Positions 38,759 to 48,784 of a stretch of 64,000 bases of DNA are shown here, piece by piece (position 1 is the stretch's first letter; the number at the start of each line of letters is the position of its first letter). The translations under genes were made by a program, and so were the position numbers. The stretch lies in the NCBI RefSeq assembly GCF_001856665.1, contig NZ_CP017781.1, positions 3,116,001 through 3,180,000 on the forward strand, written 5' to 3'. The notes under the pieces were generated by a model, which made no database searches, had not been told where the DNA came from, and was given only the letters and a program-made list of their open reading frames with translations. This stretch comes from Rhodobacter xanthinilyticus (GTDB lineage: Bacteria > Pseudomonadota > Alphaproteobacteria > Rhodobacterales > Rhodobacteraceae).

Positions 38759-41700
38759 TCAGCCCGCGAGCAAAGCCGCGTTGCCGCCCGCCGCGGTCGT
38801 ATCGACGCACAGGTGCCGCTCATGGAGCACATGCGCGCGATCGGGCGCCGTGGTCAAAAGCGGCACGATCGGCCCCGCGCGCTCGGCCAGGGCCTGCGCA
38901 TAGGCCCGCGCGCGCGCCGCCTCGCCCCACCAGAGCGCGCCCGAAAAGCCCTCGAGCCCGCCCAGCGCCTCGGGCGAGAGCGCCCCCTCGACCGCGACCG
39001 CGCGCCCGCCAAGCCCCTCGACCACCGCGACCTGCGCCGCGCGCGCCGCCGCCCCCGGGCCGAGGCAGAGCACCGGCGGCCGGGTGTAGAAGCTCAGCCG
39101 GTTGAGCTCGCCCGTCGGGCCCGGCATCAGCTCCTCGCCGACCTTCGCCGCGACAAAACCCGCAAGCGCCGCCCGCAGCGCGCCGAGATCGGCCGGCGCC
39201 TCGGGCGCATCCTCGCCCGCCGCTTGCTCGGGCGCCGCGAAGAACCGCGCGAGGTAAAGCGGCCCGCCCGCCTTCGGCCCGGTGCCCGAAAGCCCCTCGC
39301 CGCCGAAGGGTTGGCTGCCCACCACCGCGCCGATCTGGTTGCGGTTGACGTAGATATTGCCGGCGTGGATCGCCTCGGCGACATCCTGCACGCGCTGGTC
39401 GATCCGGGTATGGAGCCCGAAGGTCAGCCCGAAGCCGCGCGCGTTGATCCGCGCCACCACCTTGTCGATCTCGCCCGCCTTGTAGGTCGCCAGATGCAGC
39501 ACCGGCCCGAAGATCTCGCGCTCGAGATCCTCGATCCCGCGCACCTTCAAAAGCGTCGGCGCGACGAACGTGCCCGCAGCGGGCGCCGCAACGCGGTGCA
39601 TCACCCAATCGGCATGGGCGGCGATATAGCCCTCGATCCCGGCCTTCGCGCGCGCGTCGATCACCGGCCCGATATCGGTCGCGAGATCCCACGGATCGCC
39701 GAGCGCCTGCTCCTCCATCGCGCCCTTGATCATCTCGATCAGATGCGGCGCGACATCCTCCTGCACATAGAGGCAGCGCAGCGCCGAGCAGCGTTGCCCC
39801 GCCGAGCGGAAGGCCGAAGCCACGACATCGCGCACCGCCTGTTCGGGCAGGGCCGTCGTGTCGACGATCATCGCGTTGAGCCCGCCGGTCTCGGCGATCA
39901 GCGGCGTGCCGGGCGCGAGGTTCGCGGCCATGGTGCGCGCGATCGTCTGGGCGGTCTCGGTCGAGCCGGTGAAGACCACCCCCTTGATCCGCGGATCGGA
40001 GGTGATCGCGGCGCCCACCACGCGCCCGGGCCCCGGCAGAAGCTGCAACGCCGAGGCCGGCACGCCCGCCTCGTGCATCAGCCGCACCGCGATCGCCGCG
40101 ATCATCGGCGTCGGCTCGGCGGGTTTGGCCAGCACCCCGTTCCCTGCCATCAGCGCCGCGGCGATCTGCCCGGTGAAGATCGCAAGCGGGAAGTTCCAGG
40201 GGCTGATCGCGGCGATCAAGCCGCGCGCGGGCGCCGTCGCGGCCTCCCCCTCGCGCGCATAATAGCGTAGGAAATCGACCGCCTCGCGCAGCTCGCCCAC
40301 CGCATCGCCCCAGCTCTTGCCCGCCTCGCGCGCCAGCGTCGCGAAGATCAGCCCGTAATTCGCCTCGTAGAGATCGGCCGCGCGGCGCAGCACCGCGGCG
40401 CGCTCGGCCGGGGCCGCCCCCCAGGGCCGCGCATCGTCGAGCGCGCGCGCGACCGTCGCCGCATCGGCCTCGACCACCCAGCCCACCGCCTCGCCCGTCG
40501 CCGGGTTGAGCACCGGATGGGTCTCGCCTGAAGGCGCCGACACGGTGATCGGCGCCGCATCGGGCAGGCTCACCGACCGCGCCGCCTCGATCTCCTCGAT
40601 CACCCGCGCATCCGAGAGATCAAAGCCGCGCGCATTGACCCGGCCCGCGCCGAAAATCGCCTCGGGCGCGACGAGCCCCGCCGGCGCCCGCGCCGTCTCG
40701 AGCGCGGCGAAGGGGTCGCGCGCGATCGCCTCGGGCGCCACGCTCTCATCGACGATCTGATGCACGAAGGACGAGTTCGCGCCGTTCTCCAGAAGCCGCC
40801 GCACGAGATAGGCCAGAAGATCGCGATGCGCCCCCACCGGCGCATAGATCCGGCAGCGCCCCTGCGTCTCCTTCAGCACGATATCATGGAGCCGCTCGCC
40901 CATCCCATGCAGGCGCTGCAGCTCGAAGGGGCGCCCCTCGGCCAGCTCGAGGATCGCGGTGACGGTATGGGCGTTGTGCCCGGCAAATTGCGGGAAGATC
41001 CGGTCGCCCATCGCGAAAAGCTTCTTCGCCAAACAGATATAGCTGACGTCCGTCGCCACTTTCGAGGTGAAGAGCGGGAAGCCCGGGTGCCCCTCGACCT
41101 GCGCGAGCTTCATCTCCGCGTCCCAATAGGCGCCCTTCACCAGCCGCACCGAGATCTTGCGATCGTAGCGCCCGCACATCTCGTAAAGCGCGTCGATCGC
41201 GGCGCCCGCGCGTTTGCCATAGGCCTGCACGACGACGCCGAGCCCATCCCAGCCGGCGAGCGAGGGCGCGGCCATCACCGCCTCGATCACCTCGAAGGAG
41301 AGGCTCAGCCGCGCCTGTTCCTCGGCGTCGATATGCATGCCGATGCCGACGGCCTGCGCCTGTTCGGCGAGCCGCACCACGACCGGCACGAGCTCGGCCA
41401 TCACCCGCGCCTCATTGGCCACGTCATAGCGCGGATGCAGCGCCGAGAGCTTGATCGAAATGCCCGGGTTCGCGACCACCGAACCATGGGTCGCGACCTT
41501 GCCGATCGCGGCGATCGCGCGGCTGTAGGCCTCCTCGTAGCGGCGCGCATCAGCCGCGGTCATCGCCGCCTCGCCGAGCATGTCATAGCTGTAGGTAAAG
41601 CCCTGCGCCTCGCGGGTGCGGGCGCGCTCGAGCGCCTTCTCGATCGTCTCGCCGAGCACGAATTGCCGGCCCATCTCCTTCATCACCCGCCCGACCGCGA

Positions 41701-42184
41701 CCCGGATCACCGGCTCGCCGAGCCGCTTGATCAGCCCGCGCAGCGTGCCCGCCACGCCCGGCTGATCATCGTCGAGCACCTTGCCGGTCAGCATCAGCGC
41801 CCAGGTCGAGGCGTTGACGAGCGAGGAGGCCGCGGTGCCGAGGTGCTTGTTCCATTCCGCCGGCGCGATCTTGTCCTCGATCAGCGCGTCGATCGTCTCG
41901 GCGTCAGGCACCCGCAACAGCGCCTCTGCCAGACACATGAGCGCCACGCCCTCGCGCGTCGAGAGCCCGTATTCGGCGAGGAAATGCTCCATCAGCGTGG
42001 GCTTCGCCTCGCGCCGGATCCGCCCGATCAGCTCCGCCGCCCGCGCCGAGATCGCCGCGCGGGTCTCGGCCGTGATCCCGGCCTCGGCGACGAGCCGCGA
42101 CAGCAGCGCGCCCTCGGGCGCGAATTTGGCCTCGGGGCCCTCGAGGGTGGGGAAACTCGGGAACGGGATCGGGGTCTGCTGCAT
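38759..42184 (-). CDS. putA: Bifunctional proline dehydrogenase / glutamate semialdehyde dehydrogenase PutA
   Basis: 1141 residues. The FAD-dependent proline dehydrogenase barrel spans about 120-470 (RLVKGAYWDAE, FAGHNAHTV), and the aldehyde dehydrogenase domain about 545-1020 (SPWNFPLAIFTGQ, FTGST, catalytic Cys near 799 in AGQRCSALR). A C-terminal about 100-residue domain follows. It oxidises proline to glutamate at the membrane. The ribbon-helix-helix DNA-binding domain of E. coli PutA is absent, so control must come from elsewhere, most likely from the divergent PutR. Confidence 0.97.
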   Translation of the reverse strand: MQQTPIPFPSFPTLEGPEAKFAPEGALLSRLVAEAGITAETRAAISARAAELIGRIRREAKPTLMEHFLAEYGLSTREGVALMCLAEALLRVPDAETIDALIEDKIAPAEWNKHLGTAASSLVNASTWALMLTGKVLDDDQPGVAGTLRGLIKRLGEPVIRVAVGRVMKEMGRQFVLGETIEKALERARTREAQGFTYSYDMLGEAAMTAADARRYEEAYSRAIAAIGKVATHGSVVANPGISIKLSALHPRYDVANEARVMAELVPVVVRLAEQAQAVGIGMHIDAEEQARLSLSFEVIEAVMAAPSLAGWDGLGVVVQAYGKRAGAAIDALYEMCGRYDRKISVRLVKGAYWDAEMKLAQVEGHPGFPLFTSKVATDVSYICLAKKLFAMGDRIFPQFAGHNAHTVTAILELAEGRPFELQRLHGMGERLHDIVLKETQGRCRIYAPVGAHRDLLAYLVRRLLENGANSSFVHQIVDESVAPEAIARDPFAALETARAPAGLVAPEAIFGAGRVNARGFDLSDARVIEEIEAARSVSLPDAAPITVSAPSGETHPVLNPATGEAVGWVVEADAATVARALDDARPWGAAPAERAAVLRRAADLYEANYGLIFATLAREAGKSWGDAVGELREAVDFLRYYAREGEAATAPARGLIAAISPWNFPLAIFTGQIAAALMAGNGVLAKPAEPTPMIAAIAVRLMHEAGVPASALQLLPGPGRVVGAAITSDPRIKGVVFTGSTETAQTIARTMAANLAPGTPLIAETGGLNAMIVDTTALPEQAVRDVVASAFRSAGQRCSALRCLYVQEDVAPHLIEMIKGAMEEQALGDPWDLATDIGPVIDARAKAGIEGYIAAHADWVMHRVAAPAAGTFVAPTLLKVRGIEDLEREIFGPVLHLATYKAGEIDKVVARINARGFGLTFGLHTRIDQRVQDVAEAIHAGNIYVNRNQIGAVVGSQPFGGEGLSGTGPKAGGPLYLARFFAAPEQAAGEDAPEAPADLGALRAALAGFVAAKVGEELMPGPTGELNRLSFYTRPPVLCLGPGAAARAAQVAVVEGLGGRAVAVEGALSPEALGGLEGFSGALWWGEAARARAYAQALAERAGPIVPLLTTAPDRAHVLHERHLCVDTTAAGGNAALLAG

Positions 42185-42294
42185 GGGAAACTCCTTGGAT
42201 TTCCATGAGAACTAGCCGAATCGATCTGGACGATGTGACCAAGGATATGCGATTTTGCAGTGAAATCGACCGAAATTCTGACAGGATTCAGATC

Positions 42295-42753
42295 ATGGAC
42301 CTTGATGCCACCGATAAACGGATTCTGGCCGAGCTCGTCGCCAATGCCCGGATCTCGACGACCGAGCTGGCGCGCAAGGTCGGGCTGTCGAAAACCCCGG
42401 TCGCGGCGCGGATCAAGGCGATGGAGGAGATCGGGCTGATCACCGGCTACCGCGCGATTCTCTCGCCGCTCAAGCTCGGGCTGACCCATGTGACCTATCT
42501 CGAGGTGCGCCTGAGCGACACGCGCGAACGCGCGCTGCGCGCCTTCAACGAGGCGGTGCGCGCGATCCCCGAGGTCGAGGAATGTTACATGATCGCGGGC
42601 GGGTTCGATTACCTTCTCAAGGTCCGCTCGCGCGATATGGCCGATTACCGGCGGATCATGGGCGAGAAGATCTCCGCCCTGCCCCATGTCCACGCCACCT
42701 CGAGCTATGTCGCGATGGAGGCGGTCGTGGAGCAGAGCTGGATGAGCCTTTAA
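42295..42753 (+). CDS. putR: Lrp/AsnC-family proline regulator PutR
   Basis: 152 residues from the ATG at 42295. Helix-turn-helix ISTTELARKVGLSKTPVAARI and the Lrp ligand domain (LEVRLSDTRERALRAFNEAV). Its divergent position 110 bases from putA matches Rhodobacter capsulatus PutR, an Lrp-type activator of putA that responds to proline. Its stop overlaps that of the convergent RND gene (TTAA). Confidence 0.9.
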   Translation: MDLDATDKRILAELVANARISTTELARKVGLSKTPVAARIKAMEEIGLITGYRAILSPLKLGLTHVTYLEVRLSDTRERALRAFNEAVRAIPEVEECYMIAGGFDYLLKVRSRDMADYRRIMGEKISALPHVHATSSYVAMEAVVEQSWMSL

Positions 42754-45700
42754 GGCGCCCCGGGCGCGGGCGGGCGCACCCGGAACACCGCGCAATAAAG
42801 CGCCGGCGCGAAGAGCAGCGTGATCAGCGTGCCCGCGATGATGCCGCCCATCATCGCGAAGGCCATCGGCGCCCAGAACACCTCGCGCGAGATCGGGATG
42901 AGCGCGAGGCTCGCCGCCGCGGCGGTCAGCAAGATCGGGCGCGCGCGGCTGTCGGAGGCCTCGAAGACCGCCTCCCAGCGGCTCTTGCCGGCGCCGATCA
43001 AGACCTCGACCTCGTTGATCAGGATGATCGAGTTGCGGATCAGGATGCCGACGAGCGCGAGCACGCCGAGGATCGCGACGAAGCCCAGCGGCGCGCCGGC
43101 CGGCAAGAGCGCCGTGACCACGCCGATCATCCCCAAAGGCGCCACCGCCAGCACGATGAACATCAGCCGGAAGCTCTGCATCTGGATCATCACCAGCGTG
43201 AGCATGAGCAGCACCATCAACGGCACCACCGCGATGATCGGCGCCTGGCTCTCGGCGCTCGATTCCGCGACGCCCCCCGCCTCGATCCGGTAGCCCGGCG
43301 GCAACCCGGCCGAGACCTCGGCGATCATCGGCGCGAGATCCTTGACGATGGTGGCGGGCTGCGCGCCGCCGTCGATGGCGGCCTTCACGGTGATCACCGG
43401 CACGCGGTTGCGCTGATGGATCACCGGCGCCTCGGTCTGCCATTCGAGCCGCGCGAAGGAGAGAAGCGGCACCGGCTCGCCCGCCGGGCTCATCAGCTGC
43501 AACGAGCTGAGCGCCTCGATCGAGGAGCGGTCCTGCGCGGCGCCGCGCACCACCACATCGACAAGGTCGCGCCCGGCGCGCAGCTCGGTCGCGCTGAAGC
43601 CCTCGAACATCGCCTGCAGCGAGGTTGCGACCTCCTTTTGCGTCAGCCCGAGCTGGCGCAGCCGCGCCTGATCGAGCACCACCCGCGCCACCCGCACCGG
43701 CTCGCCCTCGTCGAGCATGATCCGCACCAGCCGCGGATCGGCCGAGATCTTCTCTGCGAGCCCCCGCGCCTGCGCGAGCAGCACATCGCGATCAGGCCCC
43801 ATCAGCCGGTATTGCACCGGCTTGCCGACCGGCGGCCCGAGCTCGAGCGTCTTGATGAAGACATCGACCCCGGGGCGGTCCTTCATGTGCTCTTGCAAGG
43901 CCGCACGCAGCGCGTTGCGCGCCTCGAGACCCTTGGTCATCACCACGATCTGCCCGAGATAGGGCGCGGGCGTCGGGATATCGAGCGAGAGCAGGAACCG
44001 CGGCGCCGAGCGCCCGACATAGCTCGACCAATAGGCGACCTCCTCGCCGCGGGTCGCGAGAAAGCCCTCGATCTCGGCCATCGCGGCATCGGTGGCGCCG
44101 ATCGCGGCGTTCTGGCGCAGCGTCACGTCGATCAGAAGCTCGGGGCGGTCGGAGGCGGGGAAGAACTGTTGCTCGACAAAGCGCATCCCGAACATCGCCG
44201 CGCCGAAGGCCGCGAAGGTCAGCCCGATGGTCAGCCATTTCGCCGCCATCGCCGCGCGCAGGATGCGCCGGAAGCCGCGCCGCAAGGGCCCGGCGCGATG
44301 CGCCTCATGGTGCAGCTTCGCGGGCAGGAAGGTCACCCCGAGCAGAGGCGCAAAGAGCACCGCGACGACCCAGGACAGCAACAGCGAGATCGCGATCACA
44401 TAGAAGAGCGAGAGCGTATATTCGCCCGCCTGGCTCGAGTTCAGCCCGATCGGGATGAAGCCCACCACGGTGACGAGCGTGCCCGAGAGCATCGGGAAGG
44501 CGATCGAGCTCCAGGCATGGGAGGCGGCCTTCGTCAGGCTCTCGCCGAGCTCGAGCCGCGCGATCATCGTCTCGATCGCGATCATCGCATCATCGACCAG
44601 CAGCCCGAGCGCGATGATCAGCGCGCCAAGCGAGATCCGTTGCAGCGTCACCCCCATCAGATCGAGGATCACGAAGGTCAGCGCGAGCACCAGCGGGATC
44701 GACATCGTGACGACGAGCCCCGCCCGCATCCCGAGCGAGACGAAGCTGACCAGCAGCACGATCCCCACCGCCTCGGCGAGCGCGCGCAGGAAATGGTTGA
44801 CCGACTCCTCGACGACGCGCGGCTGATCGGCGACCTTGTGCAGCCCGATGCCGACCGGCAGCCCCGCCTCGACCCGCGCCATCAGCGCCTCGAGCTCGGT
44901 GCCGAAGGCGAGGATATTGGCACCCTGACGCATGCCGATGATCAGCGCGAGCGCGGGCTGGCCGTTATAGCGGTAAAGCGCGGCGGGCGGGTCCTCATAG
45001 CCCGCGCTGACCTCGGCGACATCGGCCAGCGTGAAGAAGGTCTCGCCCACCCGCAAGGGCGCGCCGGCGAGCTCCTCGGCGGAGGCGAACTGCCCGCTCA
45101 GCCGCACCGCGATCATCTCGCCCTCGGTGCGGATCACCCCCGAGGGCACGATCGCGTTTTGCGCGGCGAGCGTGTTGAGCACCGCCGCCCGGTCGAGGCC
45201 CAGCGCCGCGAGCTTTCGCGCGGAGAATTCGACATGCACCACCGGATCGAGCGCGCCGAGGATCTCGACCTTGCCGGTATCGGCCAGCGTCAGCACCGCC
45301 GAGCGCACCTCCTCGACCCGGTCCTTGATCTCCTGCGGGCTGAAGCCGTCATAGGTGAAGGCGTAGATATTGCCGTAAACGTCGCCGAAACTGTCATTGA
45401 AGGCGAAGCCCGCGAATTCCGCCGGGAACTCGCCCTGGATATCGGCCATCATGTCGCGCACCTTGCGCCAGGTCTGGGTGACGGCGGCGCCGCGCACCTG
45501 CGGCTTGAGCTCGAGATAGACGATCGCGCGGCCCGGATAGGTCTCCGAGCGGGTGAATTTGCGGTCGGGCAGCTCCTGGAGTTTCTTCTCGATCCGGTCG
45601 GTGACCTGCTCGCGCATTTCCTCGGCGGTGGCGCCGGGCATCGCGGCCGAGATCGTCATGATCTTGATCGTGAAGGAGGGGTCCTCCTCGCGGCCGAGGT

Positions 45701-45803
45701 TGATGTAGGAAATCACCCCCGCGACCAGCGAGACGATGATCAGGAACCACACCATCGAGCGATGCCGCAGCGCCCAGTCCGAAAGGTTGAACCCGCCCAT
45801 CAT
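42750..45803 (-). CDS. RND-family efflux permease (AcrB superfamily)
   Basis: 1017 residues. Two repeats of one plus five membrane segments with large periplasmic loops; the proton-relay aspartates are in GLLVDDAMIAIE of the fourth segment. The divergence from AcrB and the short length fit the hydrophobe/amphiphile group often encoded with two adaptors in Rhodobacteraceae. It exports drugs, solvents or lipids by proton exchange. It is the last gene of a three-gene operon, joined by ATGA to the adaptor upstream. Confidence 0.93.
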   Translation of the reverse strand: MMGGFNLSDWALRHRSMVWFLIIVSLVAGVISYINLGREEDPSFTIKIMTISAAMPGATAEEMREQVTDRIEKKLQELPDRKFTRSETYPGRAIVYLELKPQVRGAAVTQTWRKVRDMMADIQGEFPAEFAGFAFNDSFGDVYGNIYAFTYDGFSPQEIKDRVEEVRSAVLTLADTGKVEILGALDPVVHVEFSARKLAALGLDRAAVLNTLAAQNAIVPSGVIRTEGEMIAVRLSGQFASAEELAGAPLRVGETFFTLADVAEVSAGYEDPPAALYRYNGQPALALIIGMRQGANILAFGTELEALMARVEAGLPVGIGLHKVADQPRVVEESVNHFLRALAEAVGIVLLVSFVSLGMRAGLVVTMSIPLVLALTFVILDLMGVTLQRISLGALIIALGLLVDDAMIAIETMIARLELGESLTKAASHAWSSIAFPMLSGTLVTVVGFIPIGLNSSQAGEYTLSLFYVIAISLLLSWVVAVLFAPLLGVTFLPAKLHHEAHRAGPLRRGFRRILRAAMAAKWLTIGLTFAAFGAAMFGMRFVEQQFFPASDRPELLIDVTLRQNAAIGATDAAMAEIEGFLATRGEEVAYWSSYVGRSAPRFLLSLDIPTPAPYLGQIVVMTKGLEARNALRAALQEHMKDRPGVDVFIKTLELGPPVGKPVQYRLMGPDRDVLLAQARGLAEKISADPRLVRIMLDEGEPVRVARVVLDQARLRQLGLTQKEVATSLQAMFEGFSATELRAGRDLVDVVVRGAAQDRSSIEALSSLQLMSPAGEPVPLLSFARLEWQTEAPVIHQRNRVPVITVKAAIDGGAQPATIVKDLAPMIAEVSAGLPPGYRIEAGGVAESSAESQAPIIAVVPLMVLLMLTLVMIQMQSFRLMFIVLAVAPLGMIGVVTALLPAGAPLGFVAILGVLALVGILIRNSIILINEVEVLIGAGKSRWEAVFEASDSRARPILLTAAAASLALIPISREVFWAPMAFAMMGGIIAGTLITLLFAPALYCAVFRVRPPAPGAP

Positions 45804-46846
45804 TCTTCCCTCGCGCCAAGCTCTTGGCCGGGGGTGACCGAATGGATCCCCCGGATCAGGATTTCATCGCCCGCCGCGAGGCCCTGGGTGACGAGCACCC
45901 GCCCCTCGGGCCCCGGCAGGAGCGTGACCGCCACCGCCTCGGCGCGCCGCCCCGGGCCCACCCGCCAGACGCGCGCGCCCTCGCCCATGTCGAACACCGC
46001 CGCGCGCGGCAGGCTCAGCGCCGCGACCTCCGGCAGATCGAGCCGCACATCGACGAGCGCGCCGAGCCGCGGCGCCCGCGCCGCATCCTCGAGCGCGATG
46101 CGCAGCCGCCGCGCCCGCGTGCCGCCCTCGGCCACCGGCTCGATCAGCCGCAGCGTGCCGGCCATCGGCGCGCCGCCCTCGATCCGCGGCGTGATGACAA
46201 ACCGGCTCTCGGGCGCGATCACGGCGAGCACCTCCTGCGGCACGTCGATGAGCACATCGCGCCCCTCCTCGGTGGCGAGGCTCAGAACCGGCGTGCCCGC
46301 CGCGACCATCGTGCCGGGCTCGACATAGGCCGTCACCACGACCCCGCTCGCCGGCGCGCGCAACGTGCCATAACGCGCCGCATCGACCGCGCGCACGAGA
46401 TCGGCCTGCGCCGCACGCAACGCCGCGCGCGCGGCATCGGCCTTGGCCTGCGCCGCCTCGCGCACCGCCTCCGAGGCGACCTCGCGGCGGCGCAATTCCT
46501 CAGCCCGCGCAAGGCTTTGCGCGGCGAATTCGGCCTGCGCCTGAGCCGCGTTCACCGCCGCCTGCGCCGCCGAGACATCCTCGGAGAGGGTGATCTGATC
46601 GAGCCGCGCGAGCACCTGCGCACGCGCCACCCGGTCGCCCACCGAGAACCGGCGGATCTGCATCCGGCCCGGCGTCTGAAAGGCGAGCGTGGTCTCCACC
46701 CGCGCCGCCACCACGCCCGGGAAGGAGCGCAGATGCGCGGCCTCCGAGGTGACGATTTCCGAAACCACCGGGCGCAGCGCCTCCTCGGCCCGCCCCGCCC
46801 CGGGCGCCACCGCGAGCGCCACCGCCACCAGGATCGCCGCCCTCAT
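45800..46846 (-). CDS. RND periplasmic adaptor protein (second of two)
   Basis: 348 residues. Signal peptide (AVALAVAPGAGRA), then HlyD/AcrA-type lipoyl halves around an alpha-helical hairpin (residues about 88-150) and a beta-barrel domain. It bridges the permease to an outer-membrane channel. It overlaps its neighbours by ATGA on both sides. Confidence 0.9.
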   Translation of the reverse strand: MRAAILVAVALAVAPGAGRAEEALRPVVSEIVTSEAAHLRSFPGVVAARVETTLAFQTPGRMQIRRFSVGDRVARAQVLARLDQITLSEDVSAAQAAVNAAQAQAEFAAQSLARAEELRRREVASEAVREAAQAKADAARAALRAAQADLVRAVDAARYGTLRAPASGVVVTAYVEPGTMVAAGTPVLSLATEEGRDVLIDVPQEVLAVIAPESRFVITPRIEGGAPMAGTLRLIEPVAEGGTRARRLRIALEDAARAPRLGALVDVRLDLPEVAALSLPRAAVFDMGEGARVWRVGPGRRAEAVAVTLLPGPEGRVLVTQGLAAGDEILIRGIHSVTPGQELGAREE

Positions 46847-47904
46847 CGCACGCCCTCCACCGCCGTCACCGGCCGTCCGGGGTAGAGCAGATGCGCCCCC
46901 TCCGCCGCGACCAGCGTGCCCGCCGCGAGCCCGCCGGACAGCTCGACCCGCTCATCGGTGTAGCGCAGCACCTCGACCGGCGTGAGCCGCGCGCGCCCCG
47001 CGCCCGGGTCCACCACCCAGACCGCCGCGCGCCCGCCCTCGACCGCGAGCGCCGACCACGGCACCGAAACCGCCGCCCCGAGCGGCAGATCGAGCCGCCC
47101 CGCCACCGCCGCGCCGAGCCCGGGCGCCTCCGGCCCCTCGGCGAGCGCCGCCTTGATCCGCACCGTGCCGGTCTGCGCGCTCACCACCGGAGAAATCTCG
47201 CTCACCACCGCACGCACCTGCCGCTCCGCCCCGTCAAGGCTGCGCAGCGCGATCTCGCGGCCGGCGAACGCGGAGATCTGCGGCGCATCGGGCACCTGAA
47301 ACACCGCGATCCGCCGCCCCGCCCGCGCCAGCGTGATCACCGGCTGCGCCGCGCCCACGACTTGGCCCGCCTCGGCCGAGCGCGCGGTGACCACCCCCGC
47401 CACGGGCGCGCGCAGCTCGGTGTCGCGCAGGGCCTGCGCGGCCTTGGCCTGAGCCGCGCGGGCCTGATCATCGGTGGATTGCGCGCTCAGCTCCGCCTCG
47501 AGCGCCGCATCGAGCGCGGCCTGCGTCATCGCCCCGCGCGCGGTCAGCCCCTCGGTGCGCTCGCGCGCCTGCCGGGCCTGGGTCAGCGTCGCCTCGGCGG
47601 CGCGGCGCTGCGCCTGGGCCGCGGCCAGAGCGGCGCGCGCCTGCGCCGGGTCAACCCGGCCAAGGAGCTGCCCGACGGCGACCGTCTCGCCGACCTCGAC
47701 CGCAATCTCGAGGATCTGCCCGCCGGAGCGGAACCCGAGCGGCACCGCCTCCGCCGCCTCGACCTCGCCGGTGAGCTCGAGCCGCAGCTCCGCCGTCACC
47801 GGCTGAGCGGGCACCACGCGCACCGCGAGCGGCTCCTCCGCCGCCGCGGCCCCGCCGAGCGCCCATAGCCCCGCCGCCGCGATCATCCCAACCCGGTCGC
47901 GCAT
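46843..47904 (-). CDS. RND periplasmic adaptor protein (first of two)
   Basis: 353 residues. Signal peptide ending GGAAAA, lipoyl halves, a helical hairpin (about 85-150) and a C-terminal barrel with PVEVLRYTDERVELSGGL. It is clearly a different protein from the second adaptor and both are intact. It heads the operon after GGGGGAG and is divergent from the TetR gene. Confidence 0.9.
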   Translation of the reverse strand: MRDRVGMIAAAGLWALGGAAAAEEPLAVRVVPAQPVTAELRLELTGEVEAAEAVPLGFRSGGQILEIAVEVGETVAVGQLLGRVDPAQARAALAAAQAQRRAAEATLTQARQARERTEGLTARGAMTQAALDAALEAELSAQSTDDQARAAQAKAAQALRDTELRAPVAGVVTARSAEAGQVVGAAQPVITLARAGRRIAVFQVPDAPQISAFAGREIALRSLDGAERQVRAVVSEISPVVSAQTGTVRIKAALAEGPEAPGLGAAVAGRLDLPLGAAVSVPWSALAVEGGRAAVWVVDPGAGRARLTPVEVLRYTDERVELSGGLAAGTLVAAEGAHLLYPGRPVTAVEGVR

Positions 47905-47966
47905 CCCGCTCTCCCCCCTGATCCTTCTCCCCTACGGGCGTCACTCTCACATCTGACGCGAAAAAA

Positions 47967-47982
47967 TAAACCGTTTCGTTAA
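47967..47982. promoter_or_regulatory. Candidate TetR operator in the RND/TetR divergent promoter
   Basis: TAAACCGTTTCGTTAA has the partial dyad T-n-AAC-N6-GTT-n-A in an A/T-rich stretch between the two genes. Only four pairs per arm match, so the call is weak. Confidence 0.3.
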
Positions 47983-48059
47983 GTCACTTCGCCGCACCCC
48001 CGCGCCGCCCGCCGCGCGGCGTTCTTGTGATCGCGCCGGCGCGCCGATAGACTGGCCCG

Positions 48060-48710
48060 ATGACCACGGCCCCCAGACCAGATCCCGAGACCGGCCCCGA
48101 GACCGGCTGGCGCGGCTCGCGCGAGCTGTGGCTCGACGCCGCCTATGGCGCGCTCGTCGAGGGCGGGATCGACGCGGTGAAGATCCAGCCGCTCGCCGCC
48201 CGCCTCGCGCTCTCGCGCACGTCGTTTTACTGGTTCTTCAAGGATCGCGCGGCGCTCCTCGAGGCGCTGGCCGAGCTCTGGGCGGCGCGCACGACCGCGC
48301 CCCTGATCGCCGCCTGCGAGGGCTATGCCGCCACCGAAACCGAGGCGATGCTGACCGTGACGGCGGGCTTTCTCGACGAAACCTTCGATTCGCGGCTGGA
48401 ATTCGCGGCGCGGGGCTGGGCGCTGCAAGACCCCGCGATGCGCGCGCGCCTGCATGAGGCCGACAGCCGCCGCCTCGAGGCGCTCGTCGCGATGCTGATG
48501 CACTGGGGCCATGACCCGCTCGACGCCGATGTGCGCGCCCGCGCGATCTATCTCGTGCAGATCGGCTATATCGCGATGCAGACCGCCGAGAGCCTCGAGA
48601 CCCGGATCCCGCGGGTGGCCAATTACGTCGAGATCTTCACCGGCCGCAGCCCCACCGACGAAGAGCTCGCCCGGTTCCGCGCGCTCGTGCTCTCCCGCGC
48701 GGCGCGATAA
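48060..48710 (+). CDS. TetR-family transcriptional regulator
   Basis: 216 residues. The N-terminal TetR helix-turn-helix covers about 20-70 (LDAAYGALVEGGIDAVKIQP, then ARLALSRTSFYWFFKDRAAL), followed by a helical ligand domain. It is divergent from the two-adaptor RND operon and is most likely its local repressor. Confidence 0.9.
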   Translation: MTTAPRPDPETGPETGWRGSRELWLDAAYGALVEGGIDAVKIQPLAARLALSRTSFYWFFKDRAALLEALAELWAARTTAPLIAACEGYAATETEAMLTVTAGFLDETFDSRLEFAARGWALQDPAMRARLHEADSRRLEALVAMLMHWGHDPLDADVRARAIYLVQIGYIAMQTAESLETRIPRVANYVEIFTGRSPTDEELARFRALVLSRAAR

Positions 48711-48784
48711 TTTCGCGGCAAAATTGAAACCATTTGCGCGCTCCTGCGTATAAAGGGAATGACCCTGATCCGCGGAGCCTCGTG

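Noticed and set aside
42582-46328. A 1248-codon open frame on the plus strand
   Set aside because: It is antisense to the RND permease and adaptor genes and composed mainly of Arg, His, Asp and Gln; it is a shadow of G+C-rich coding.
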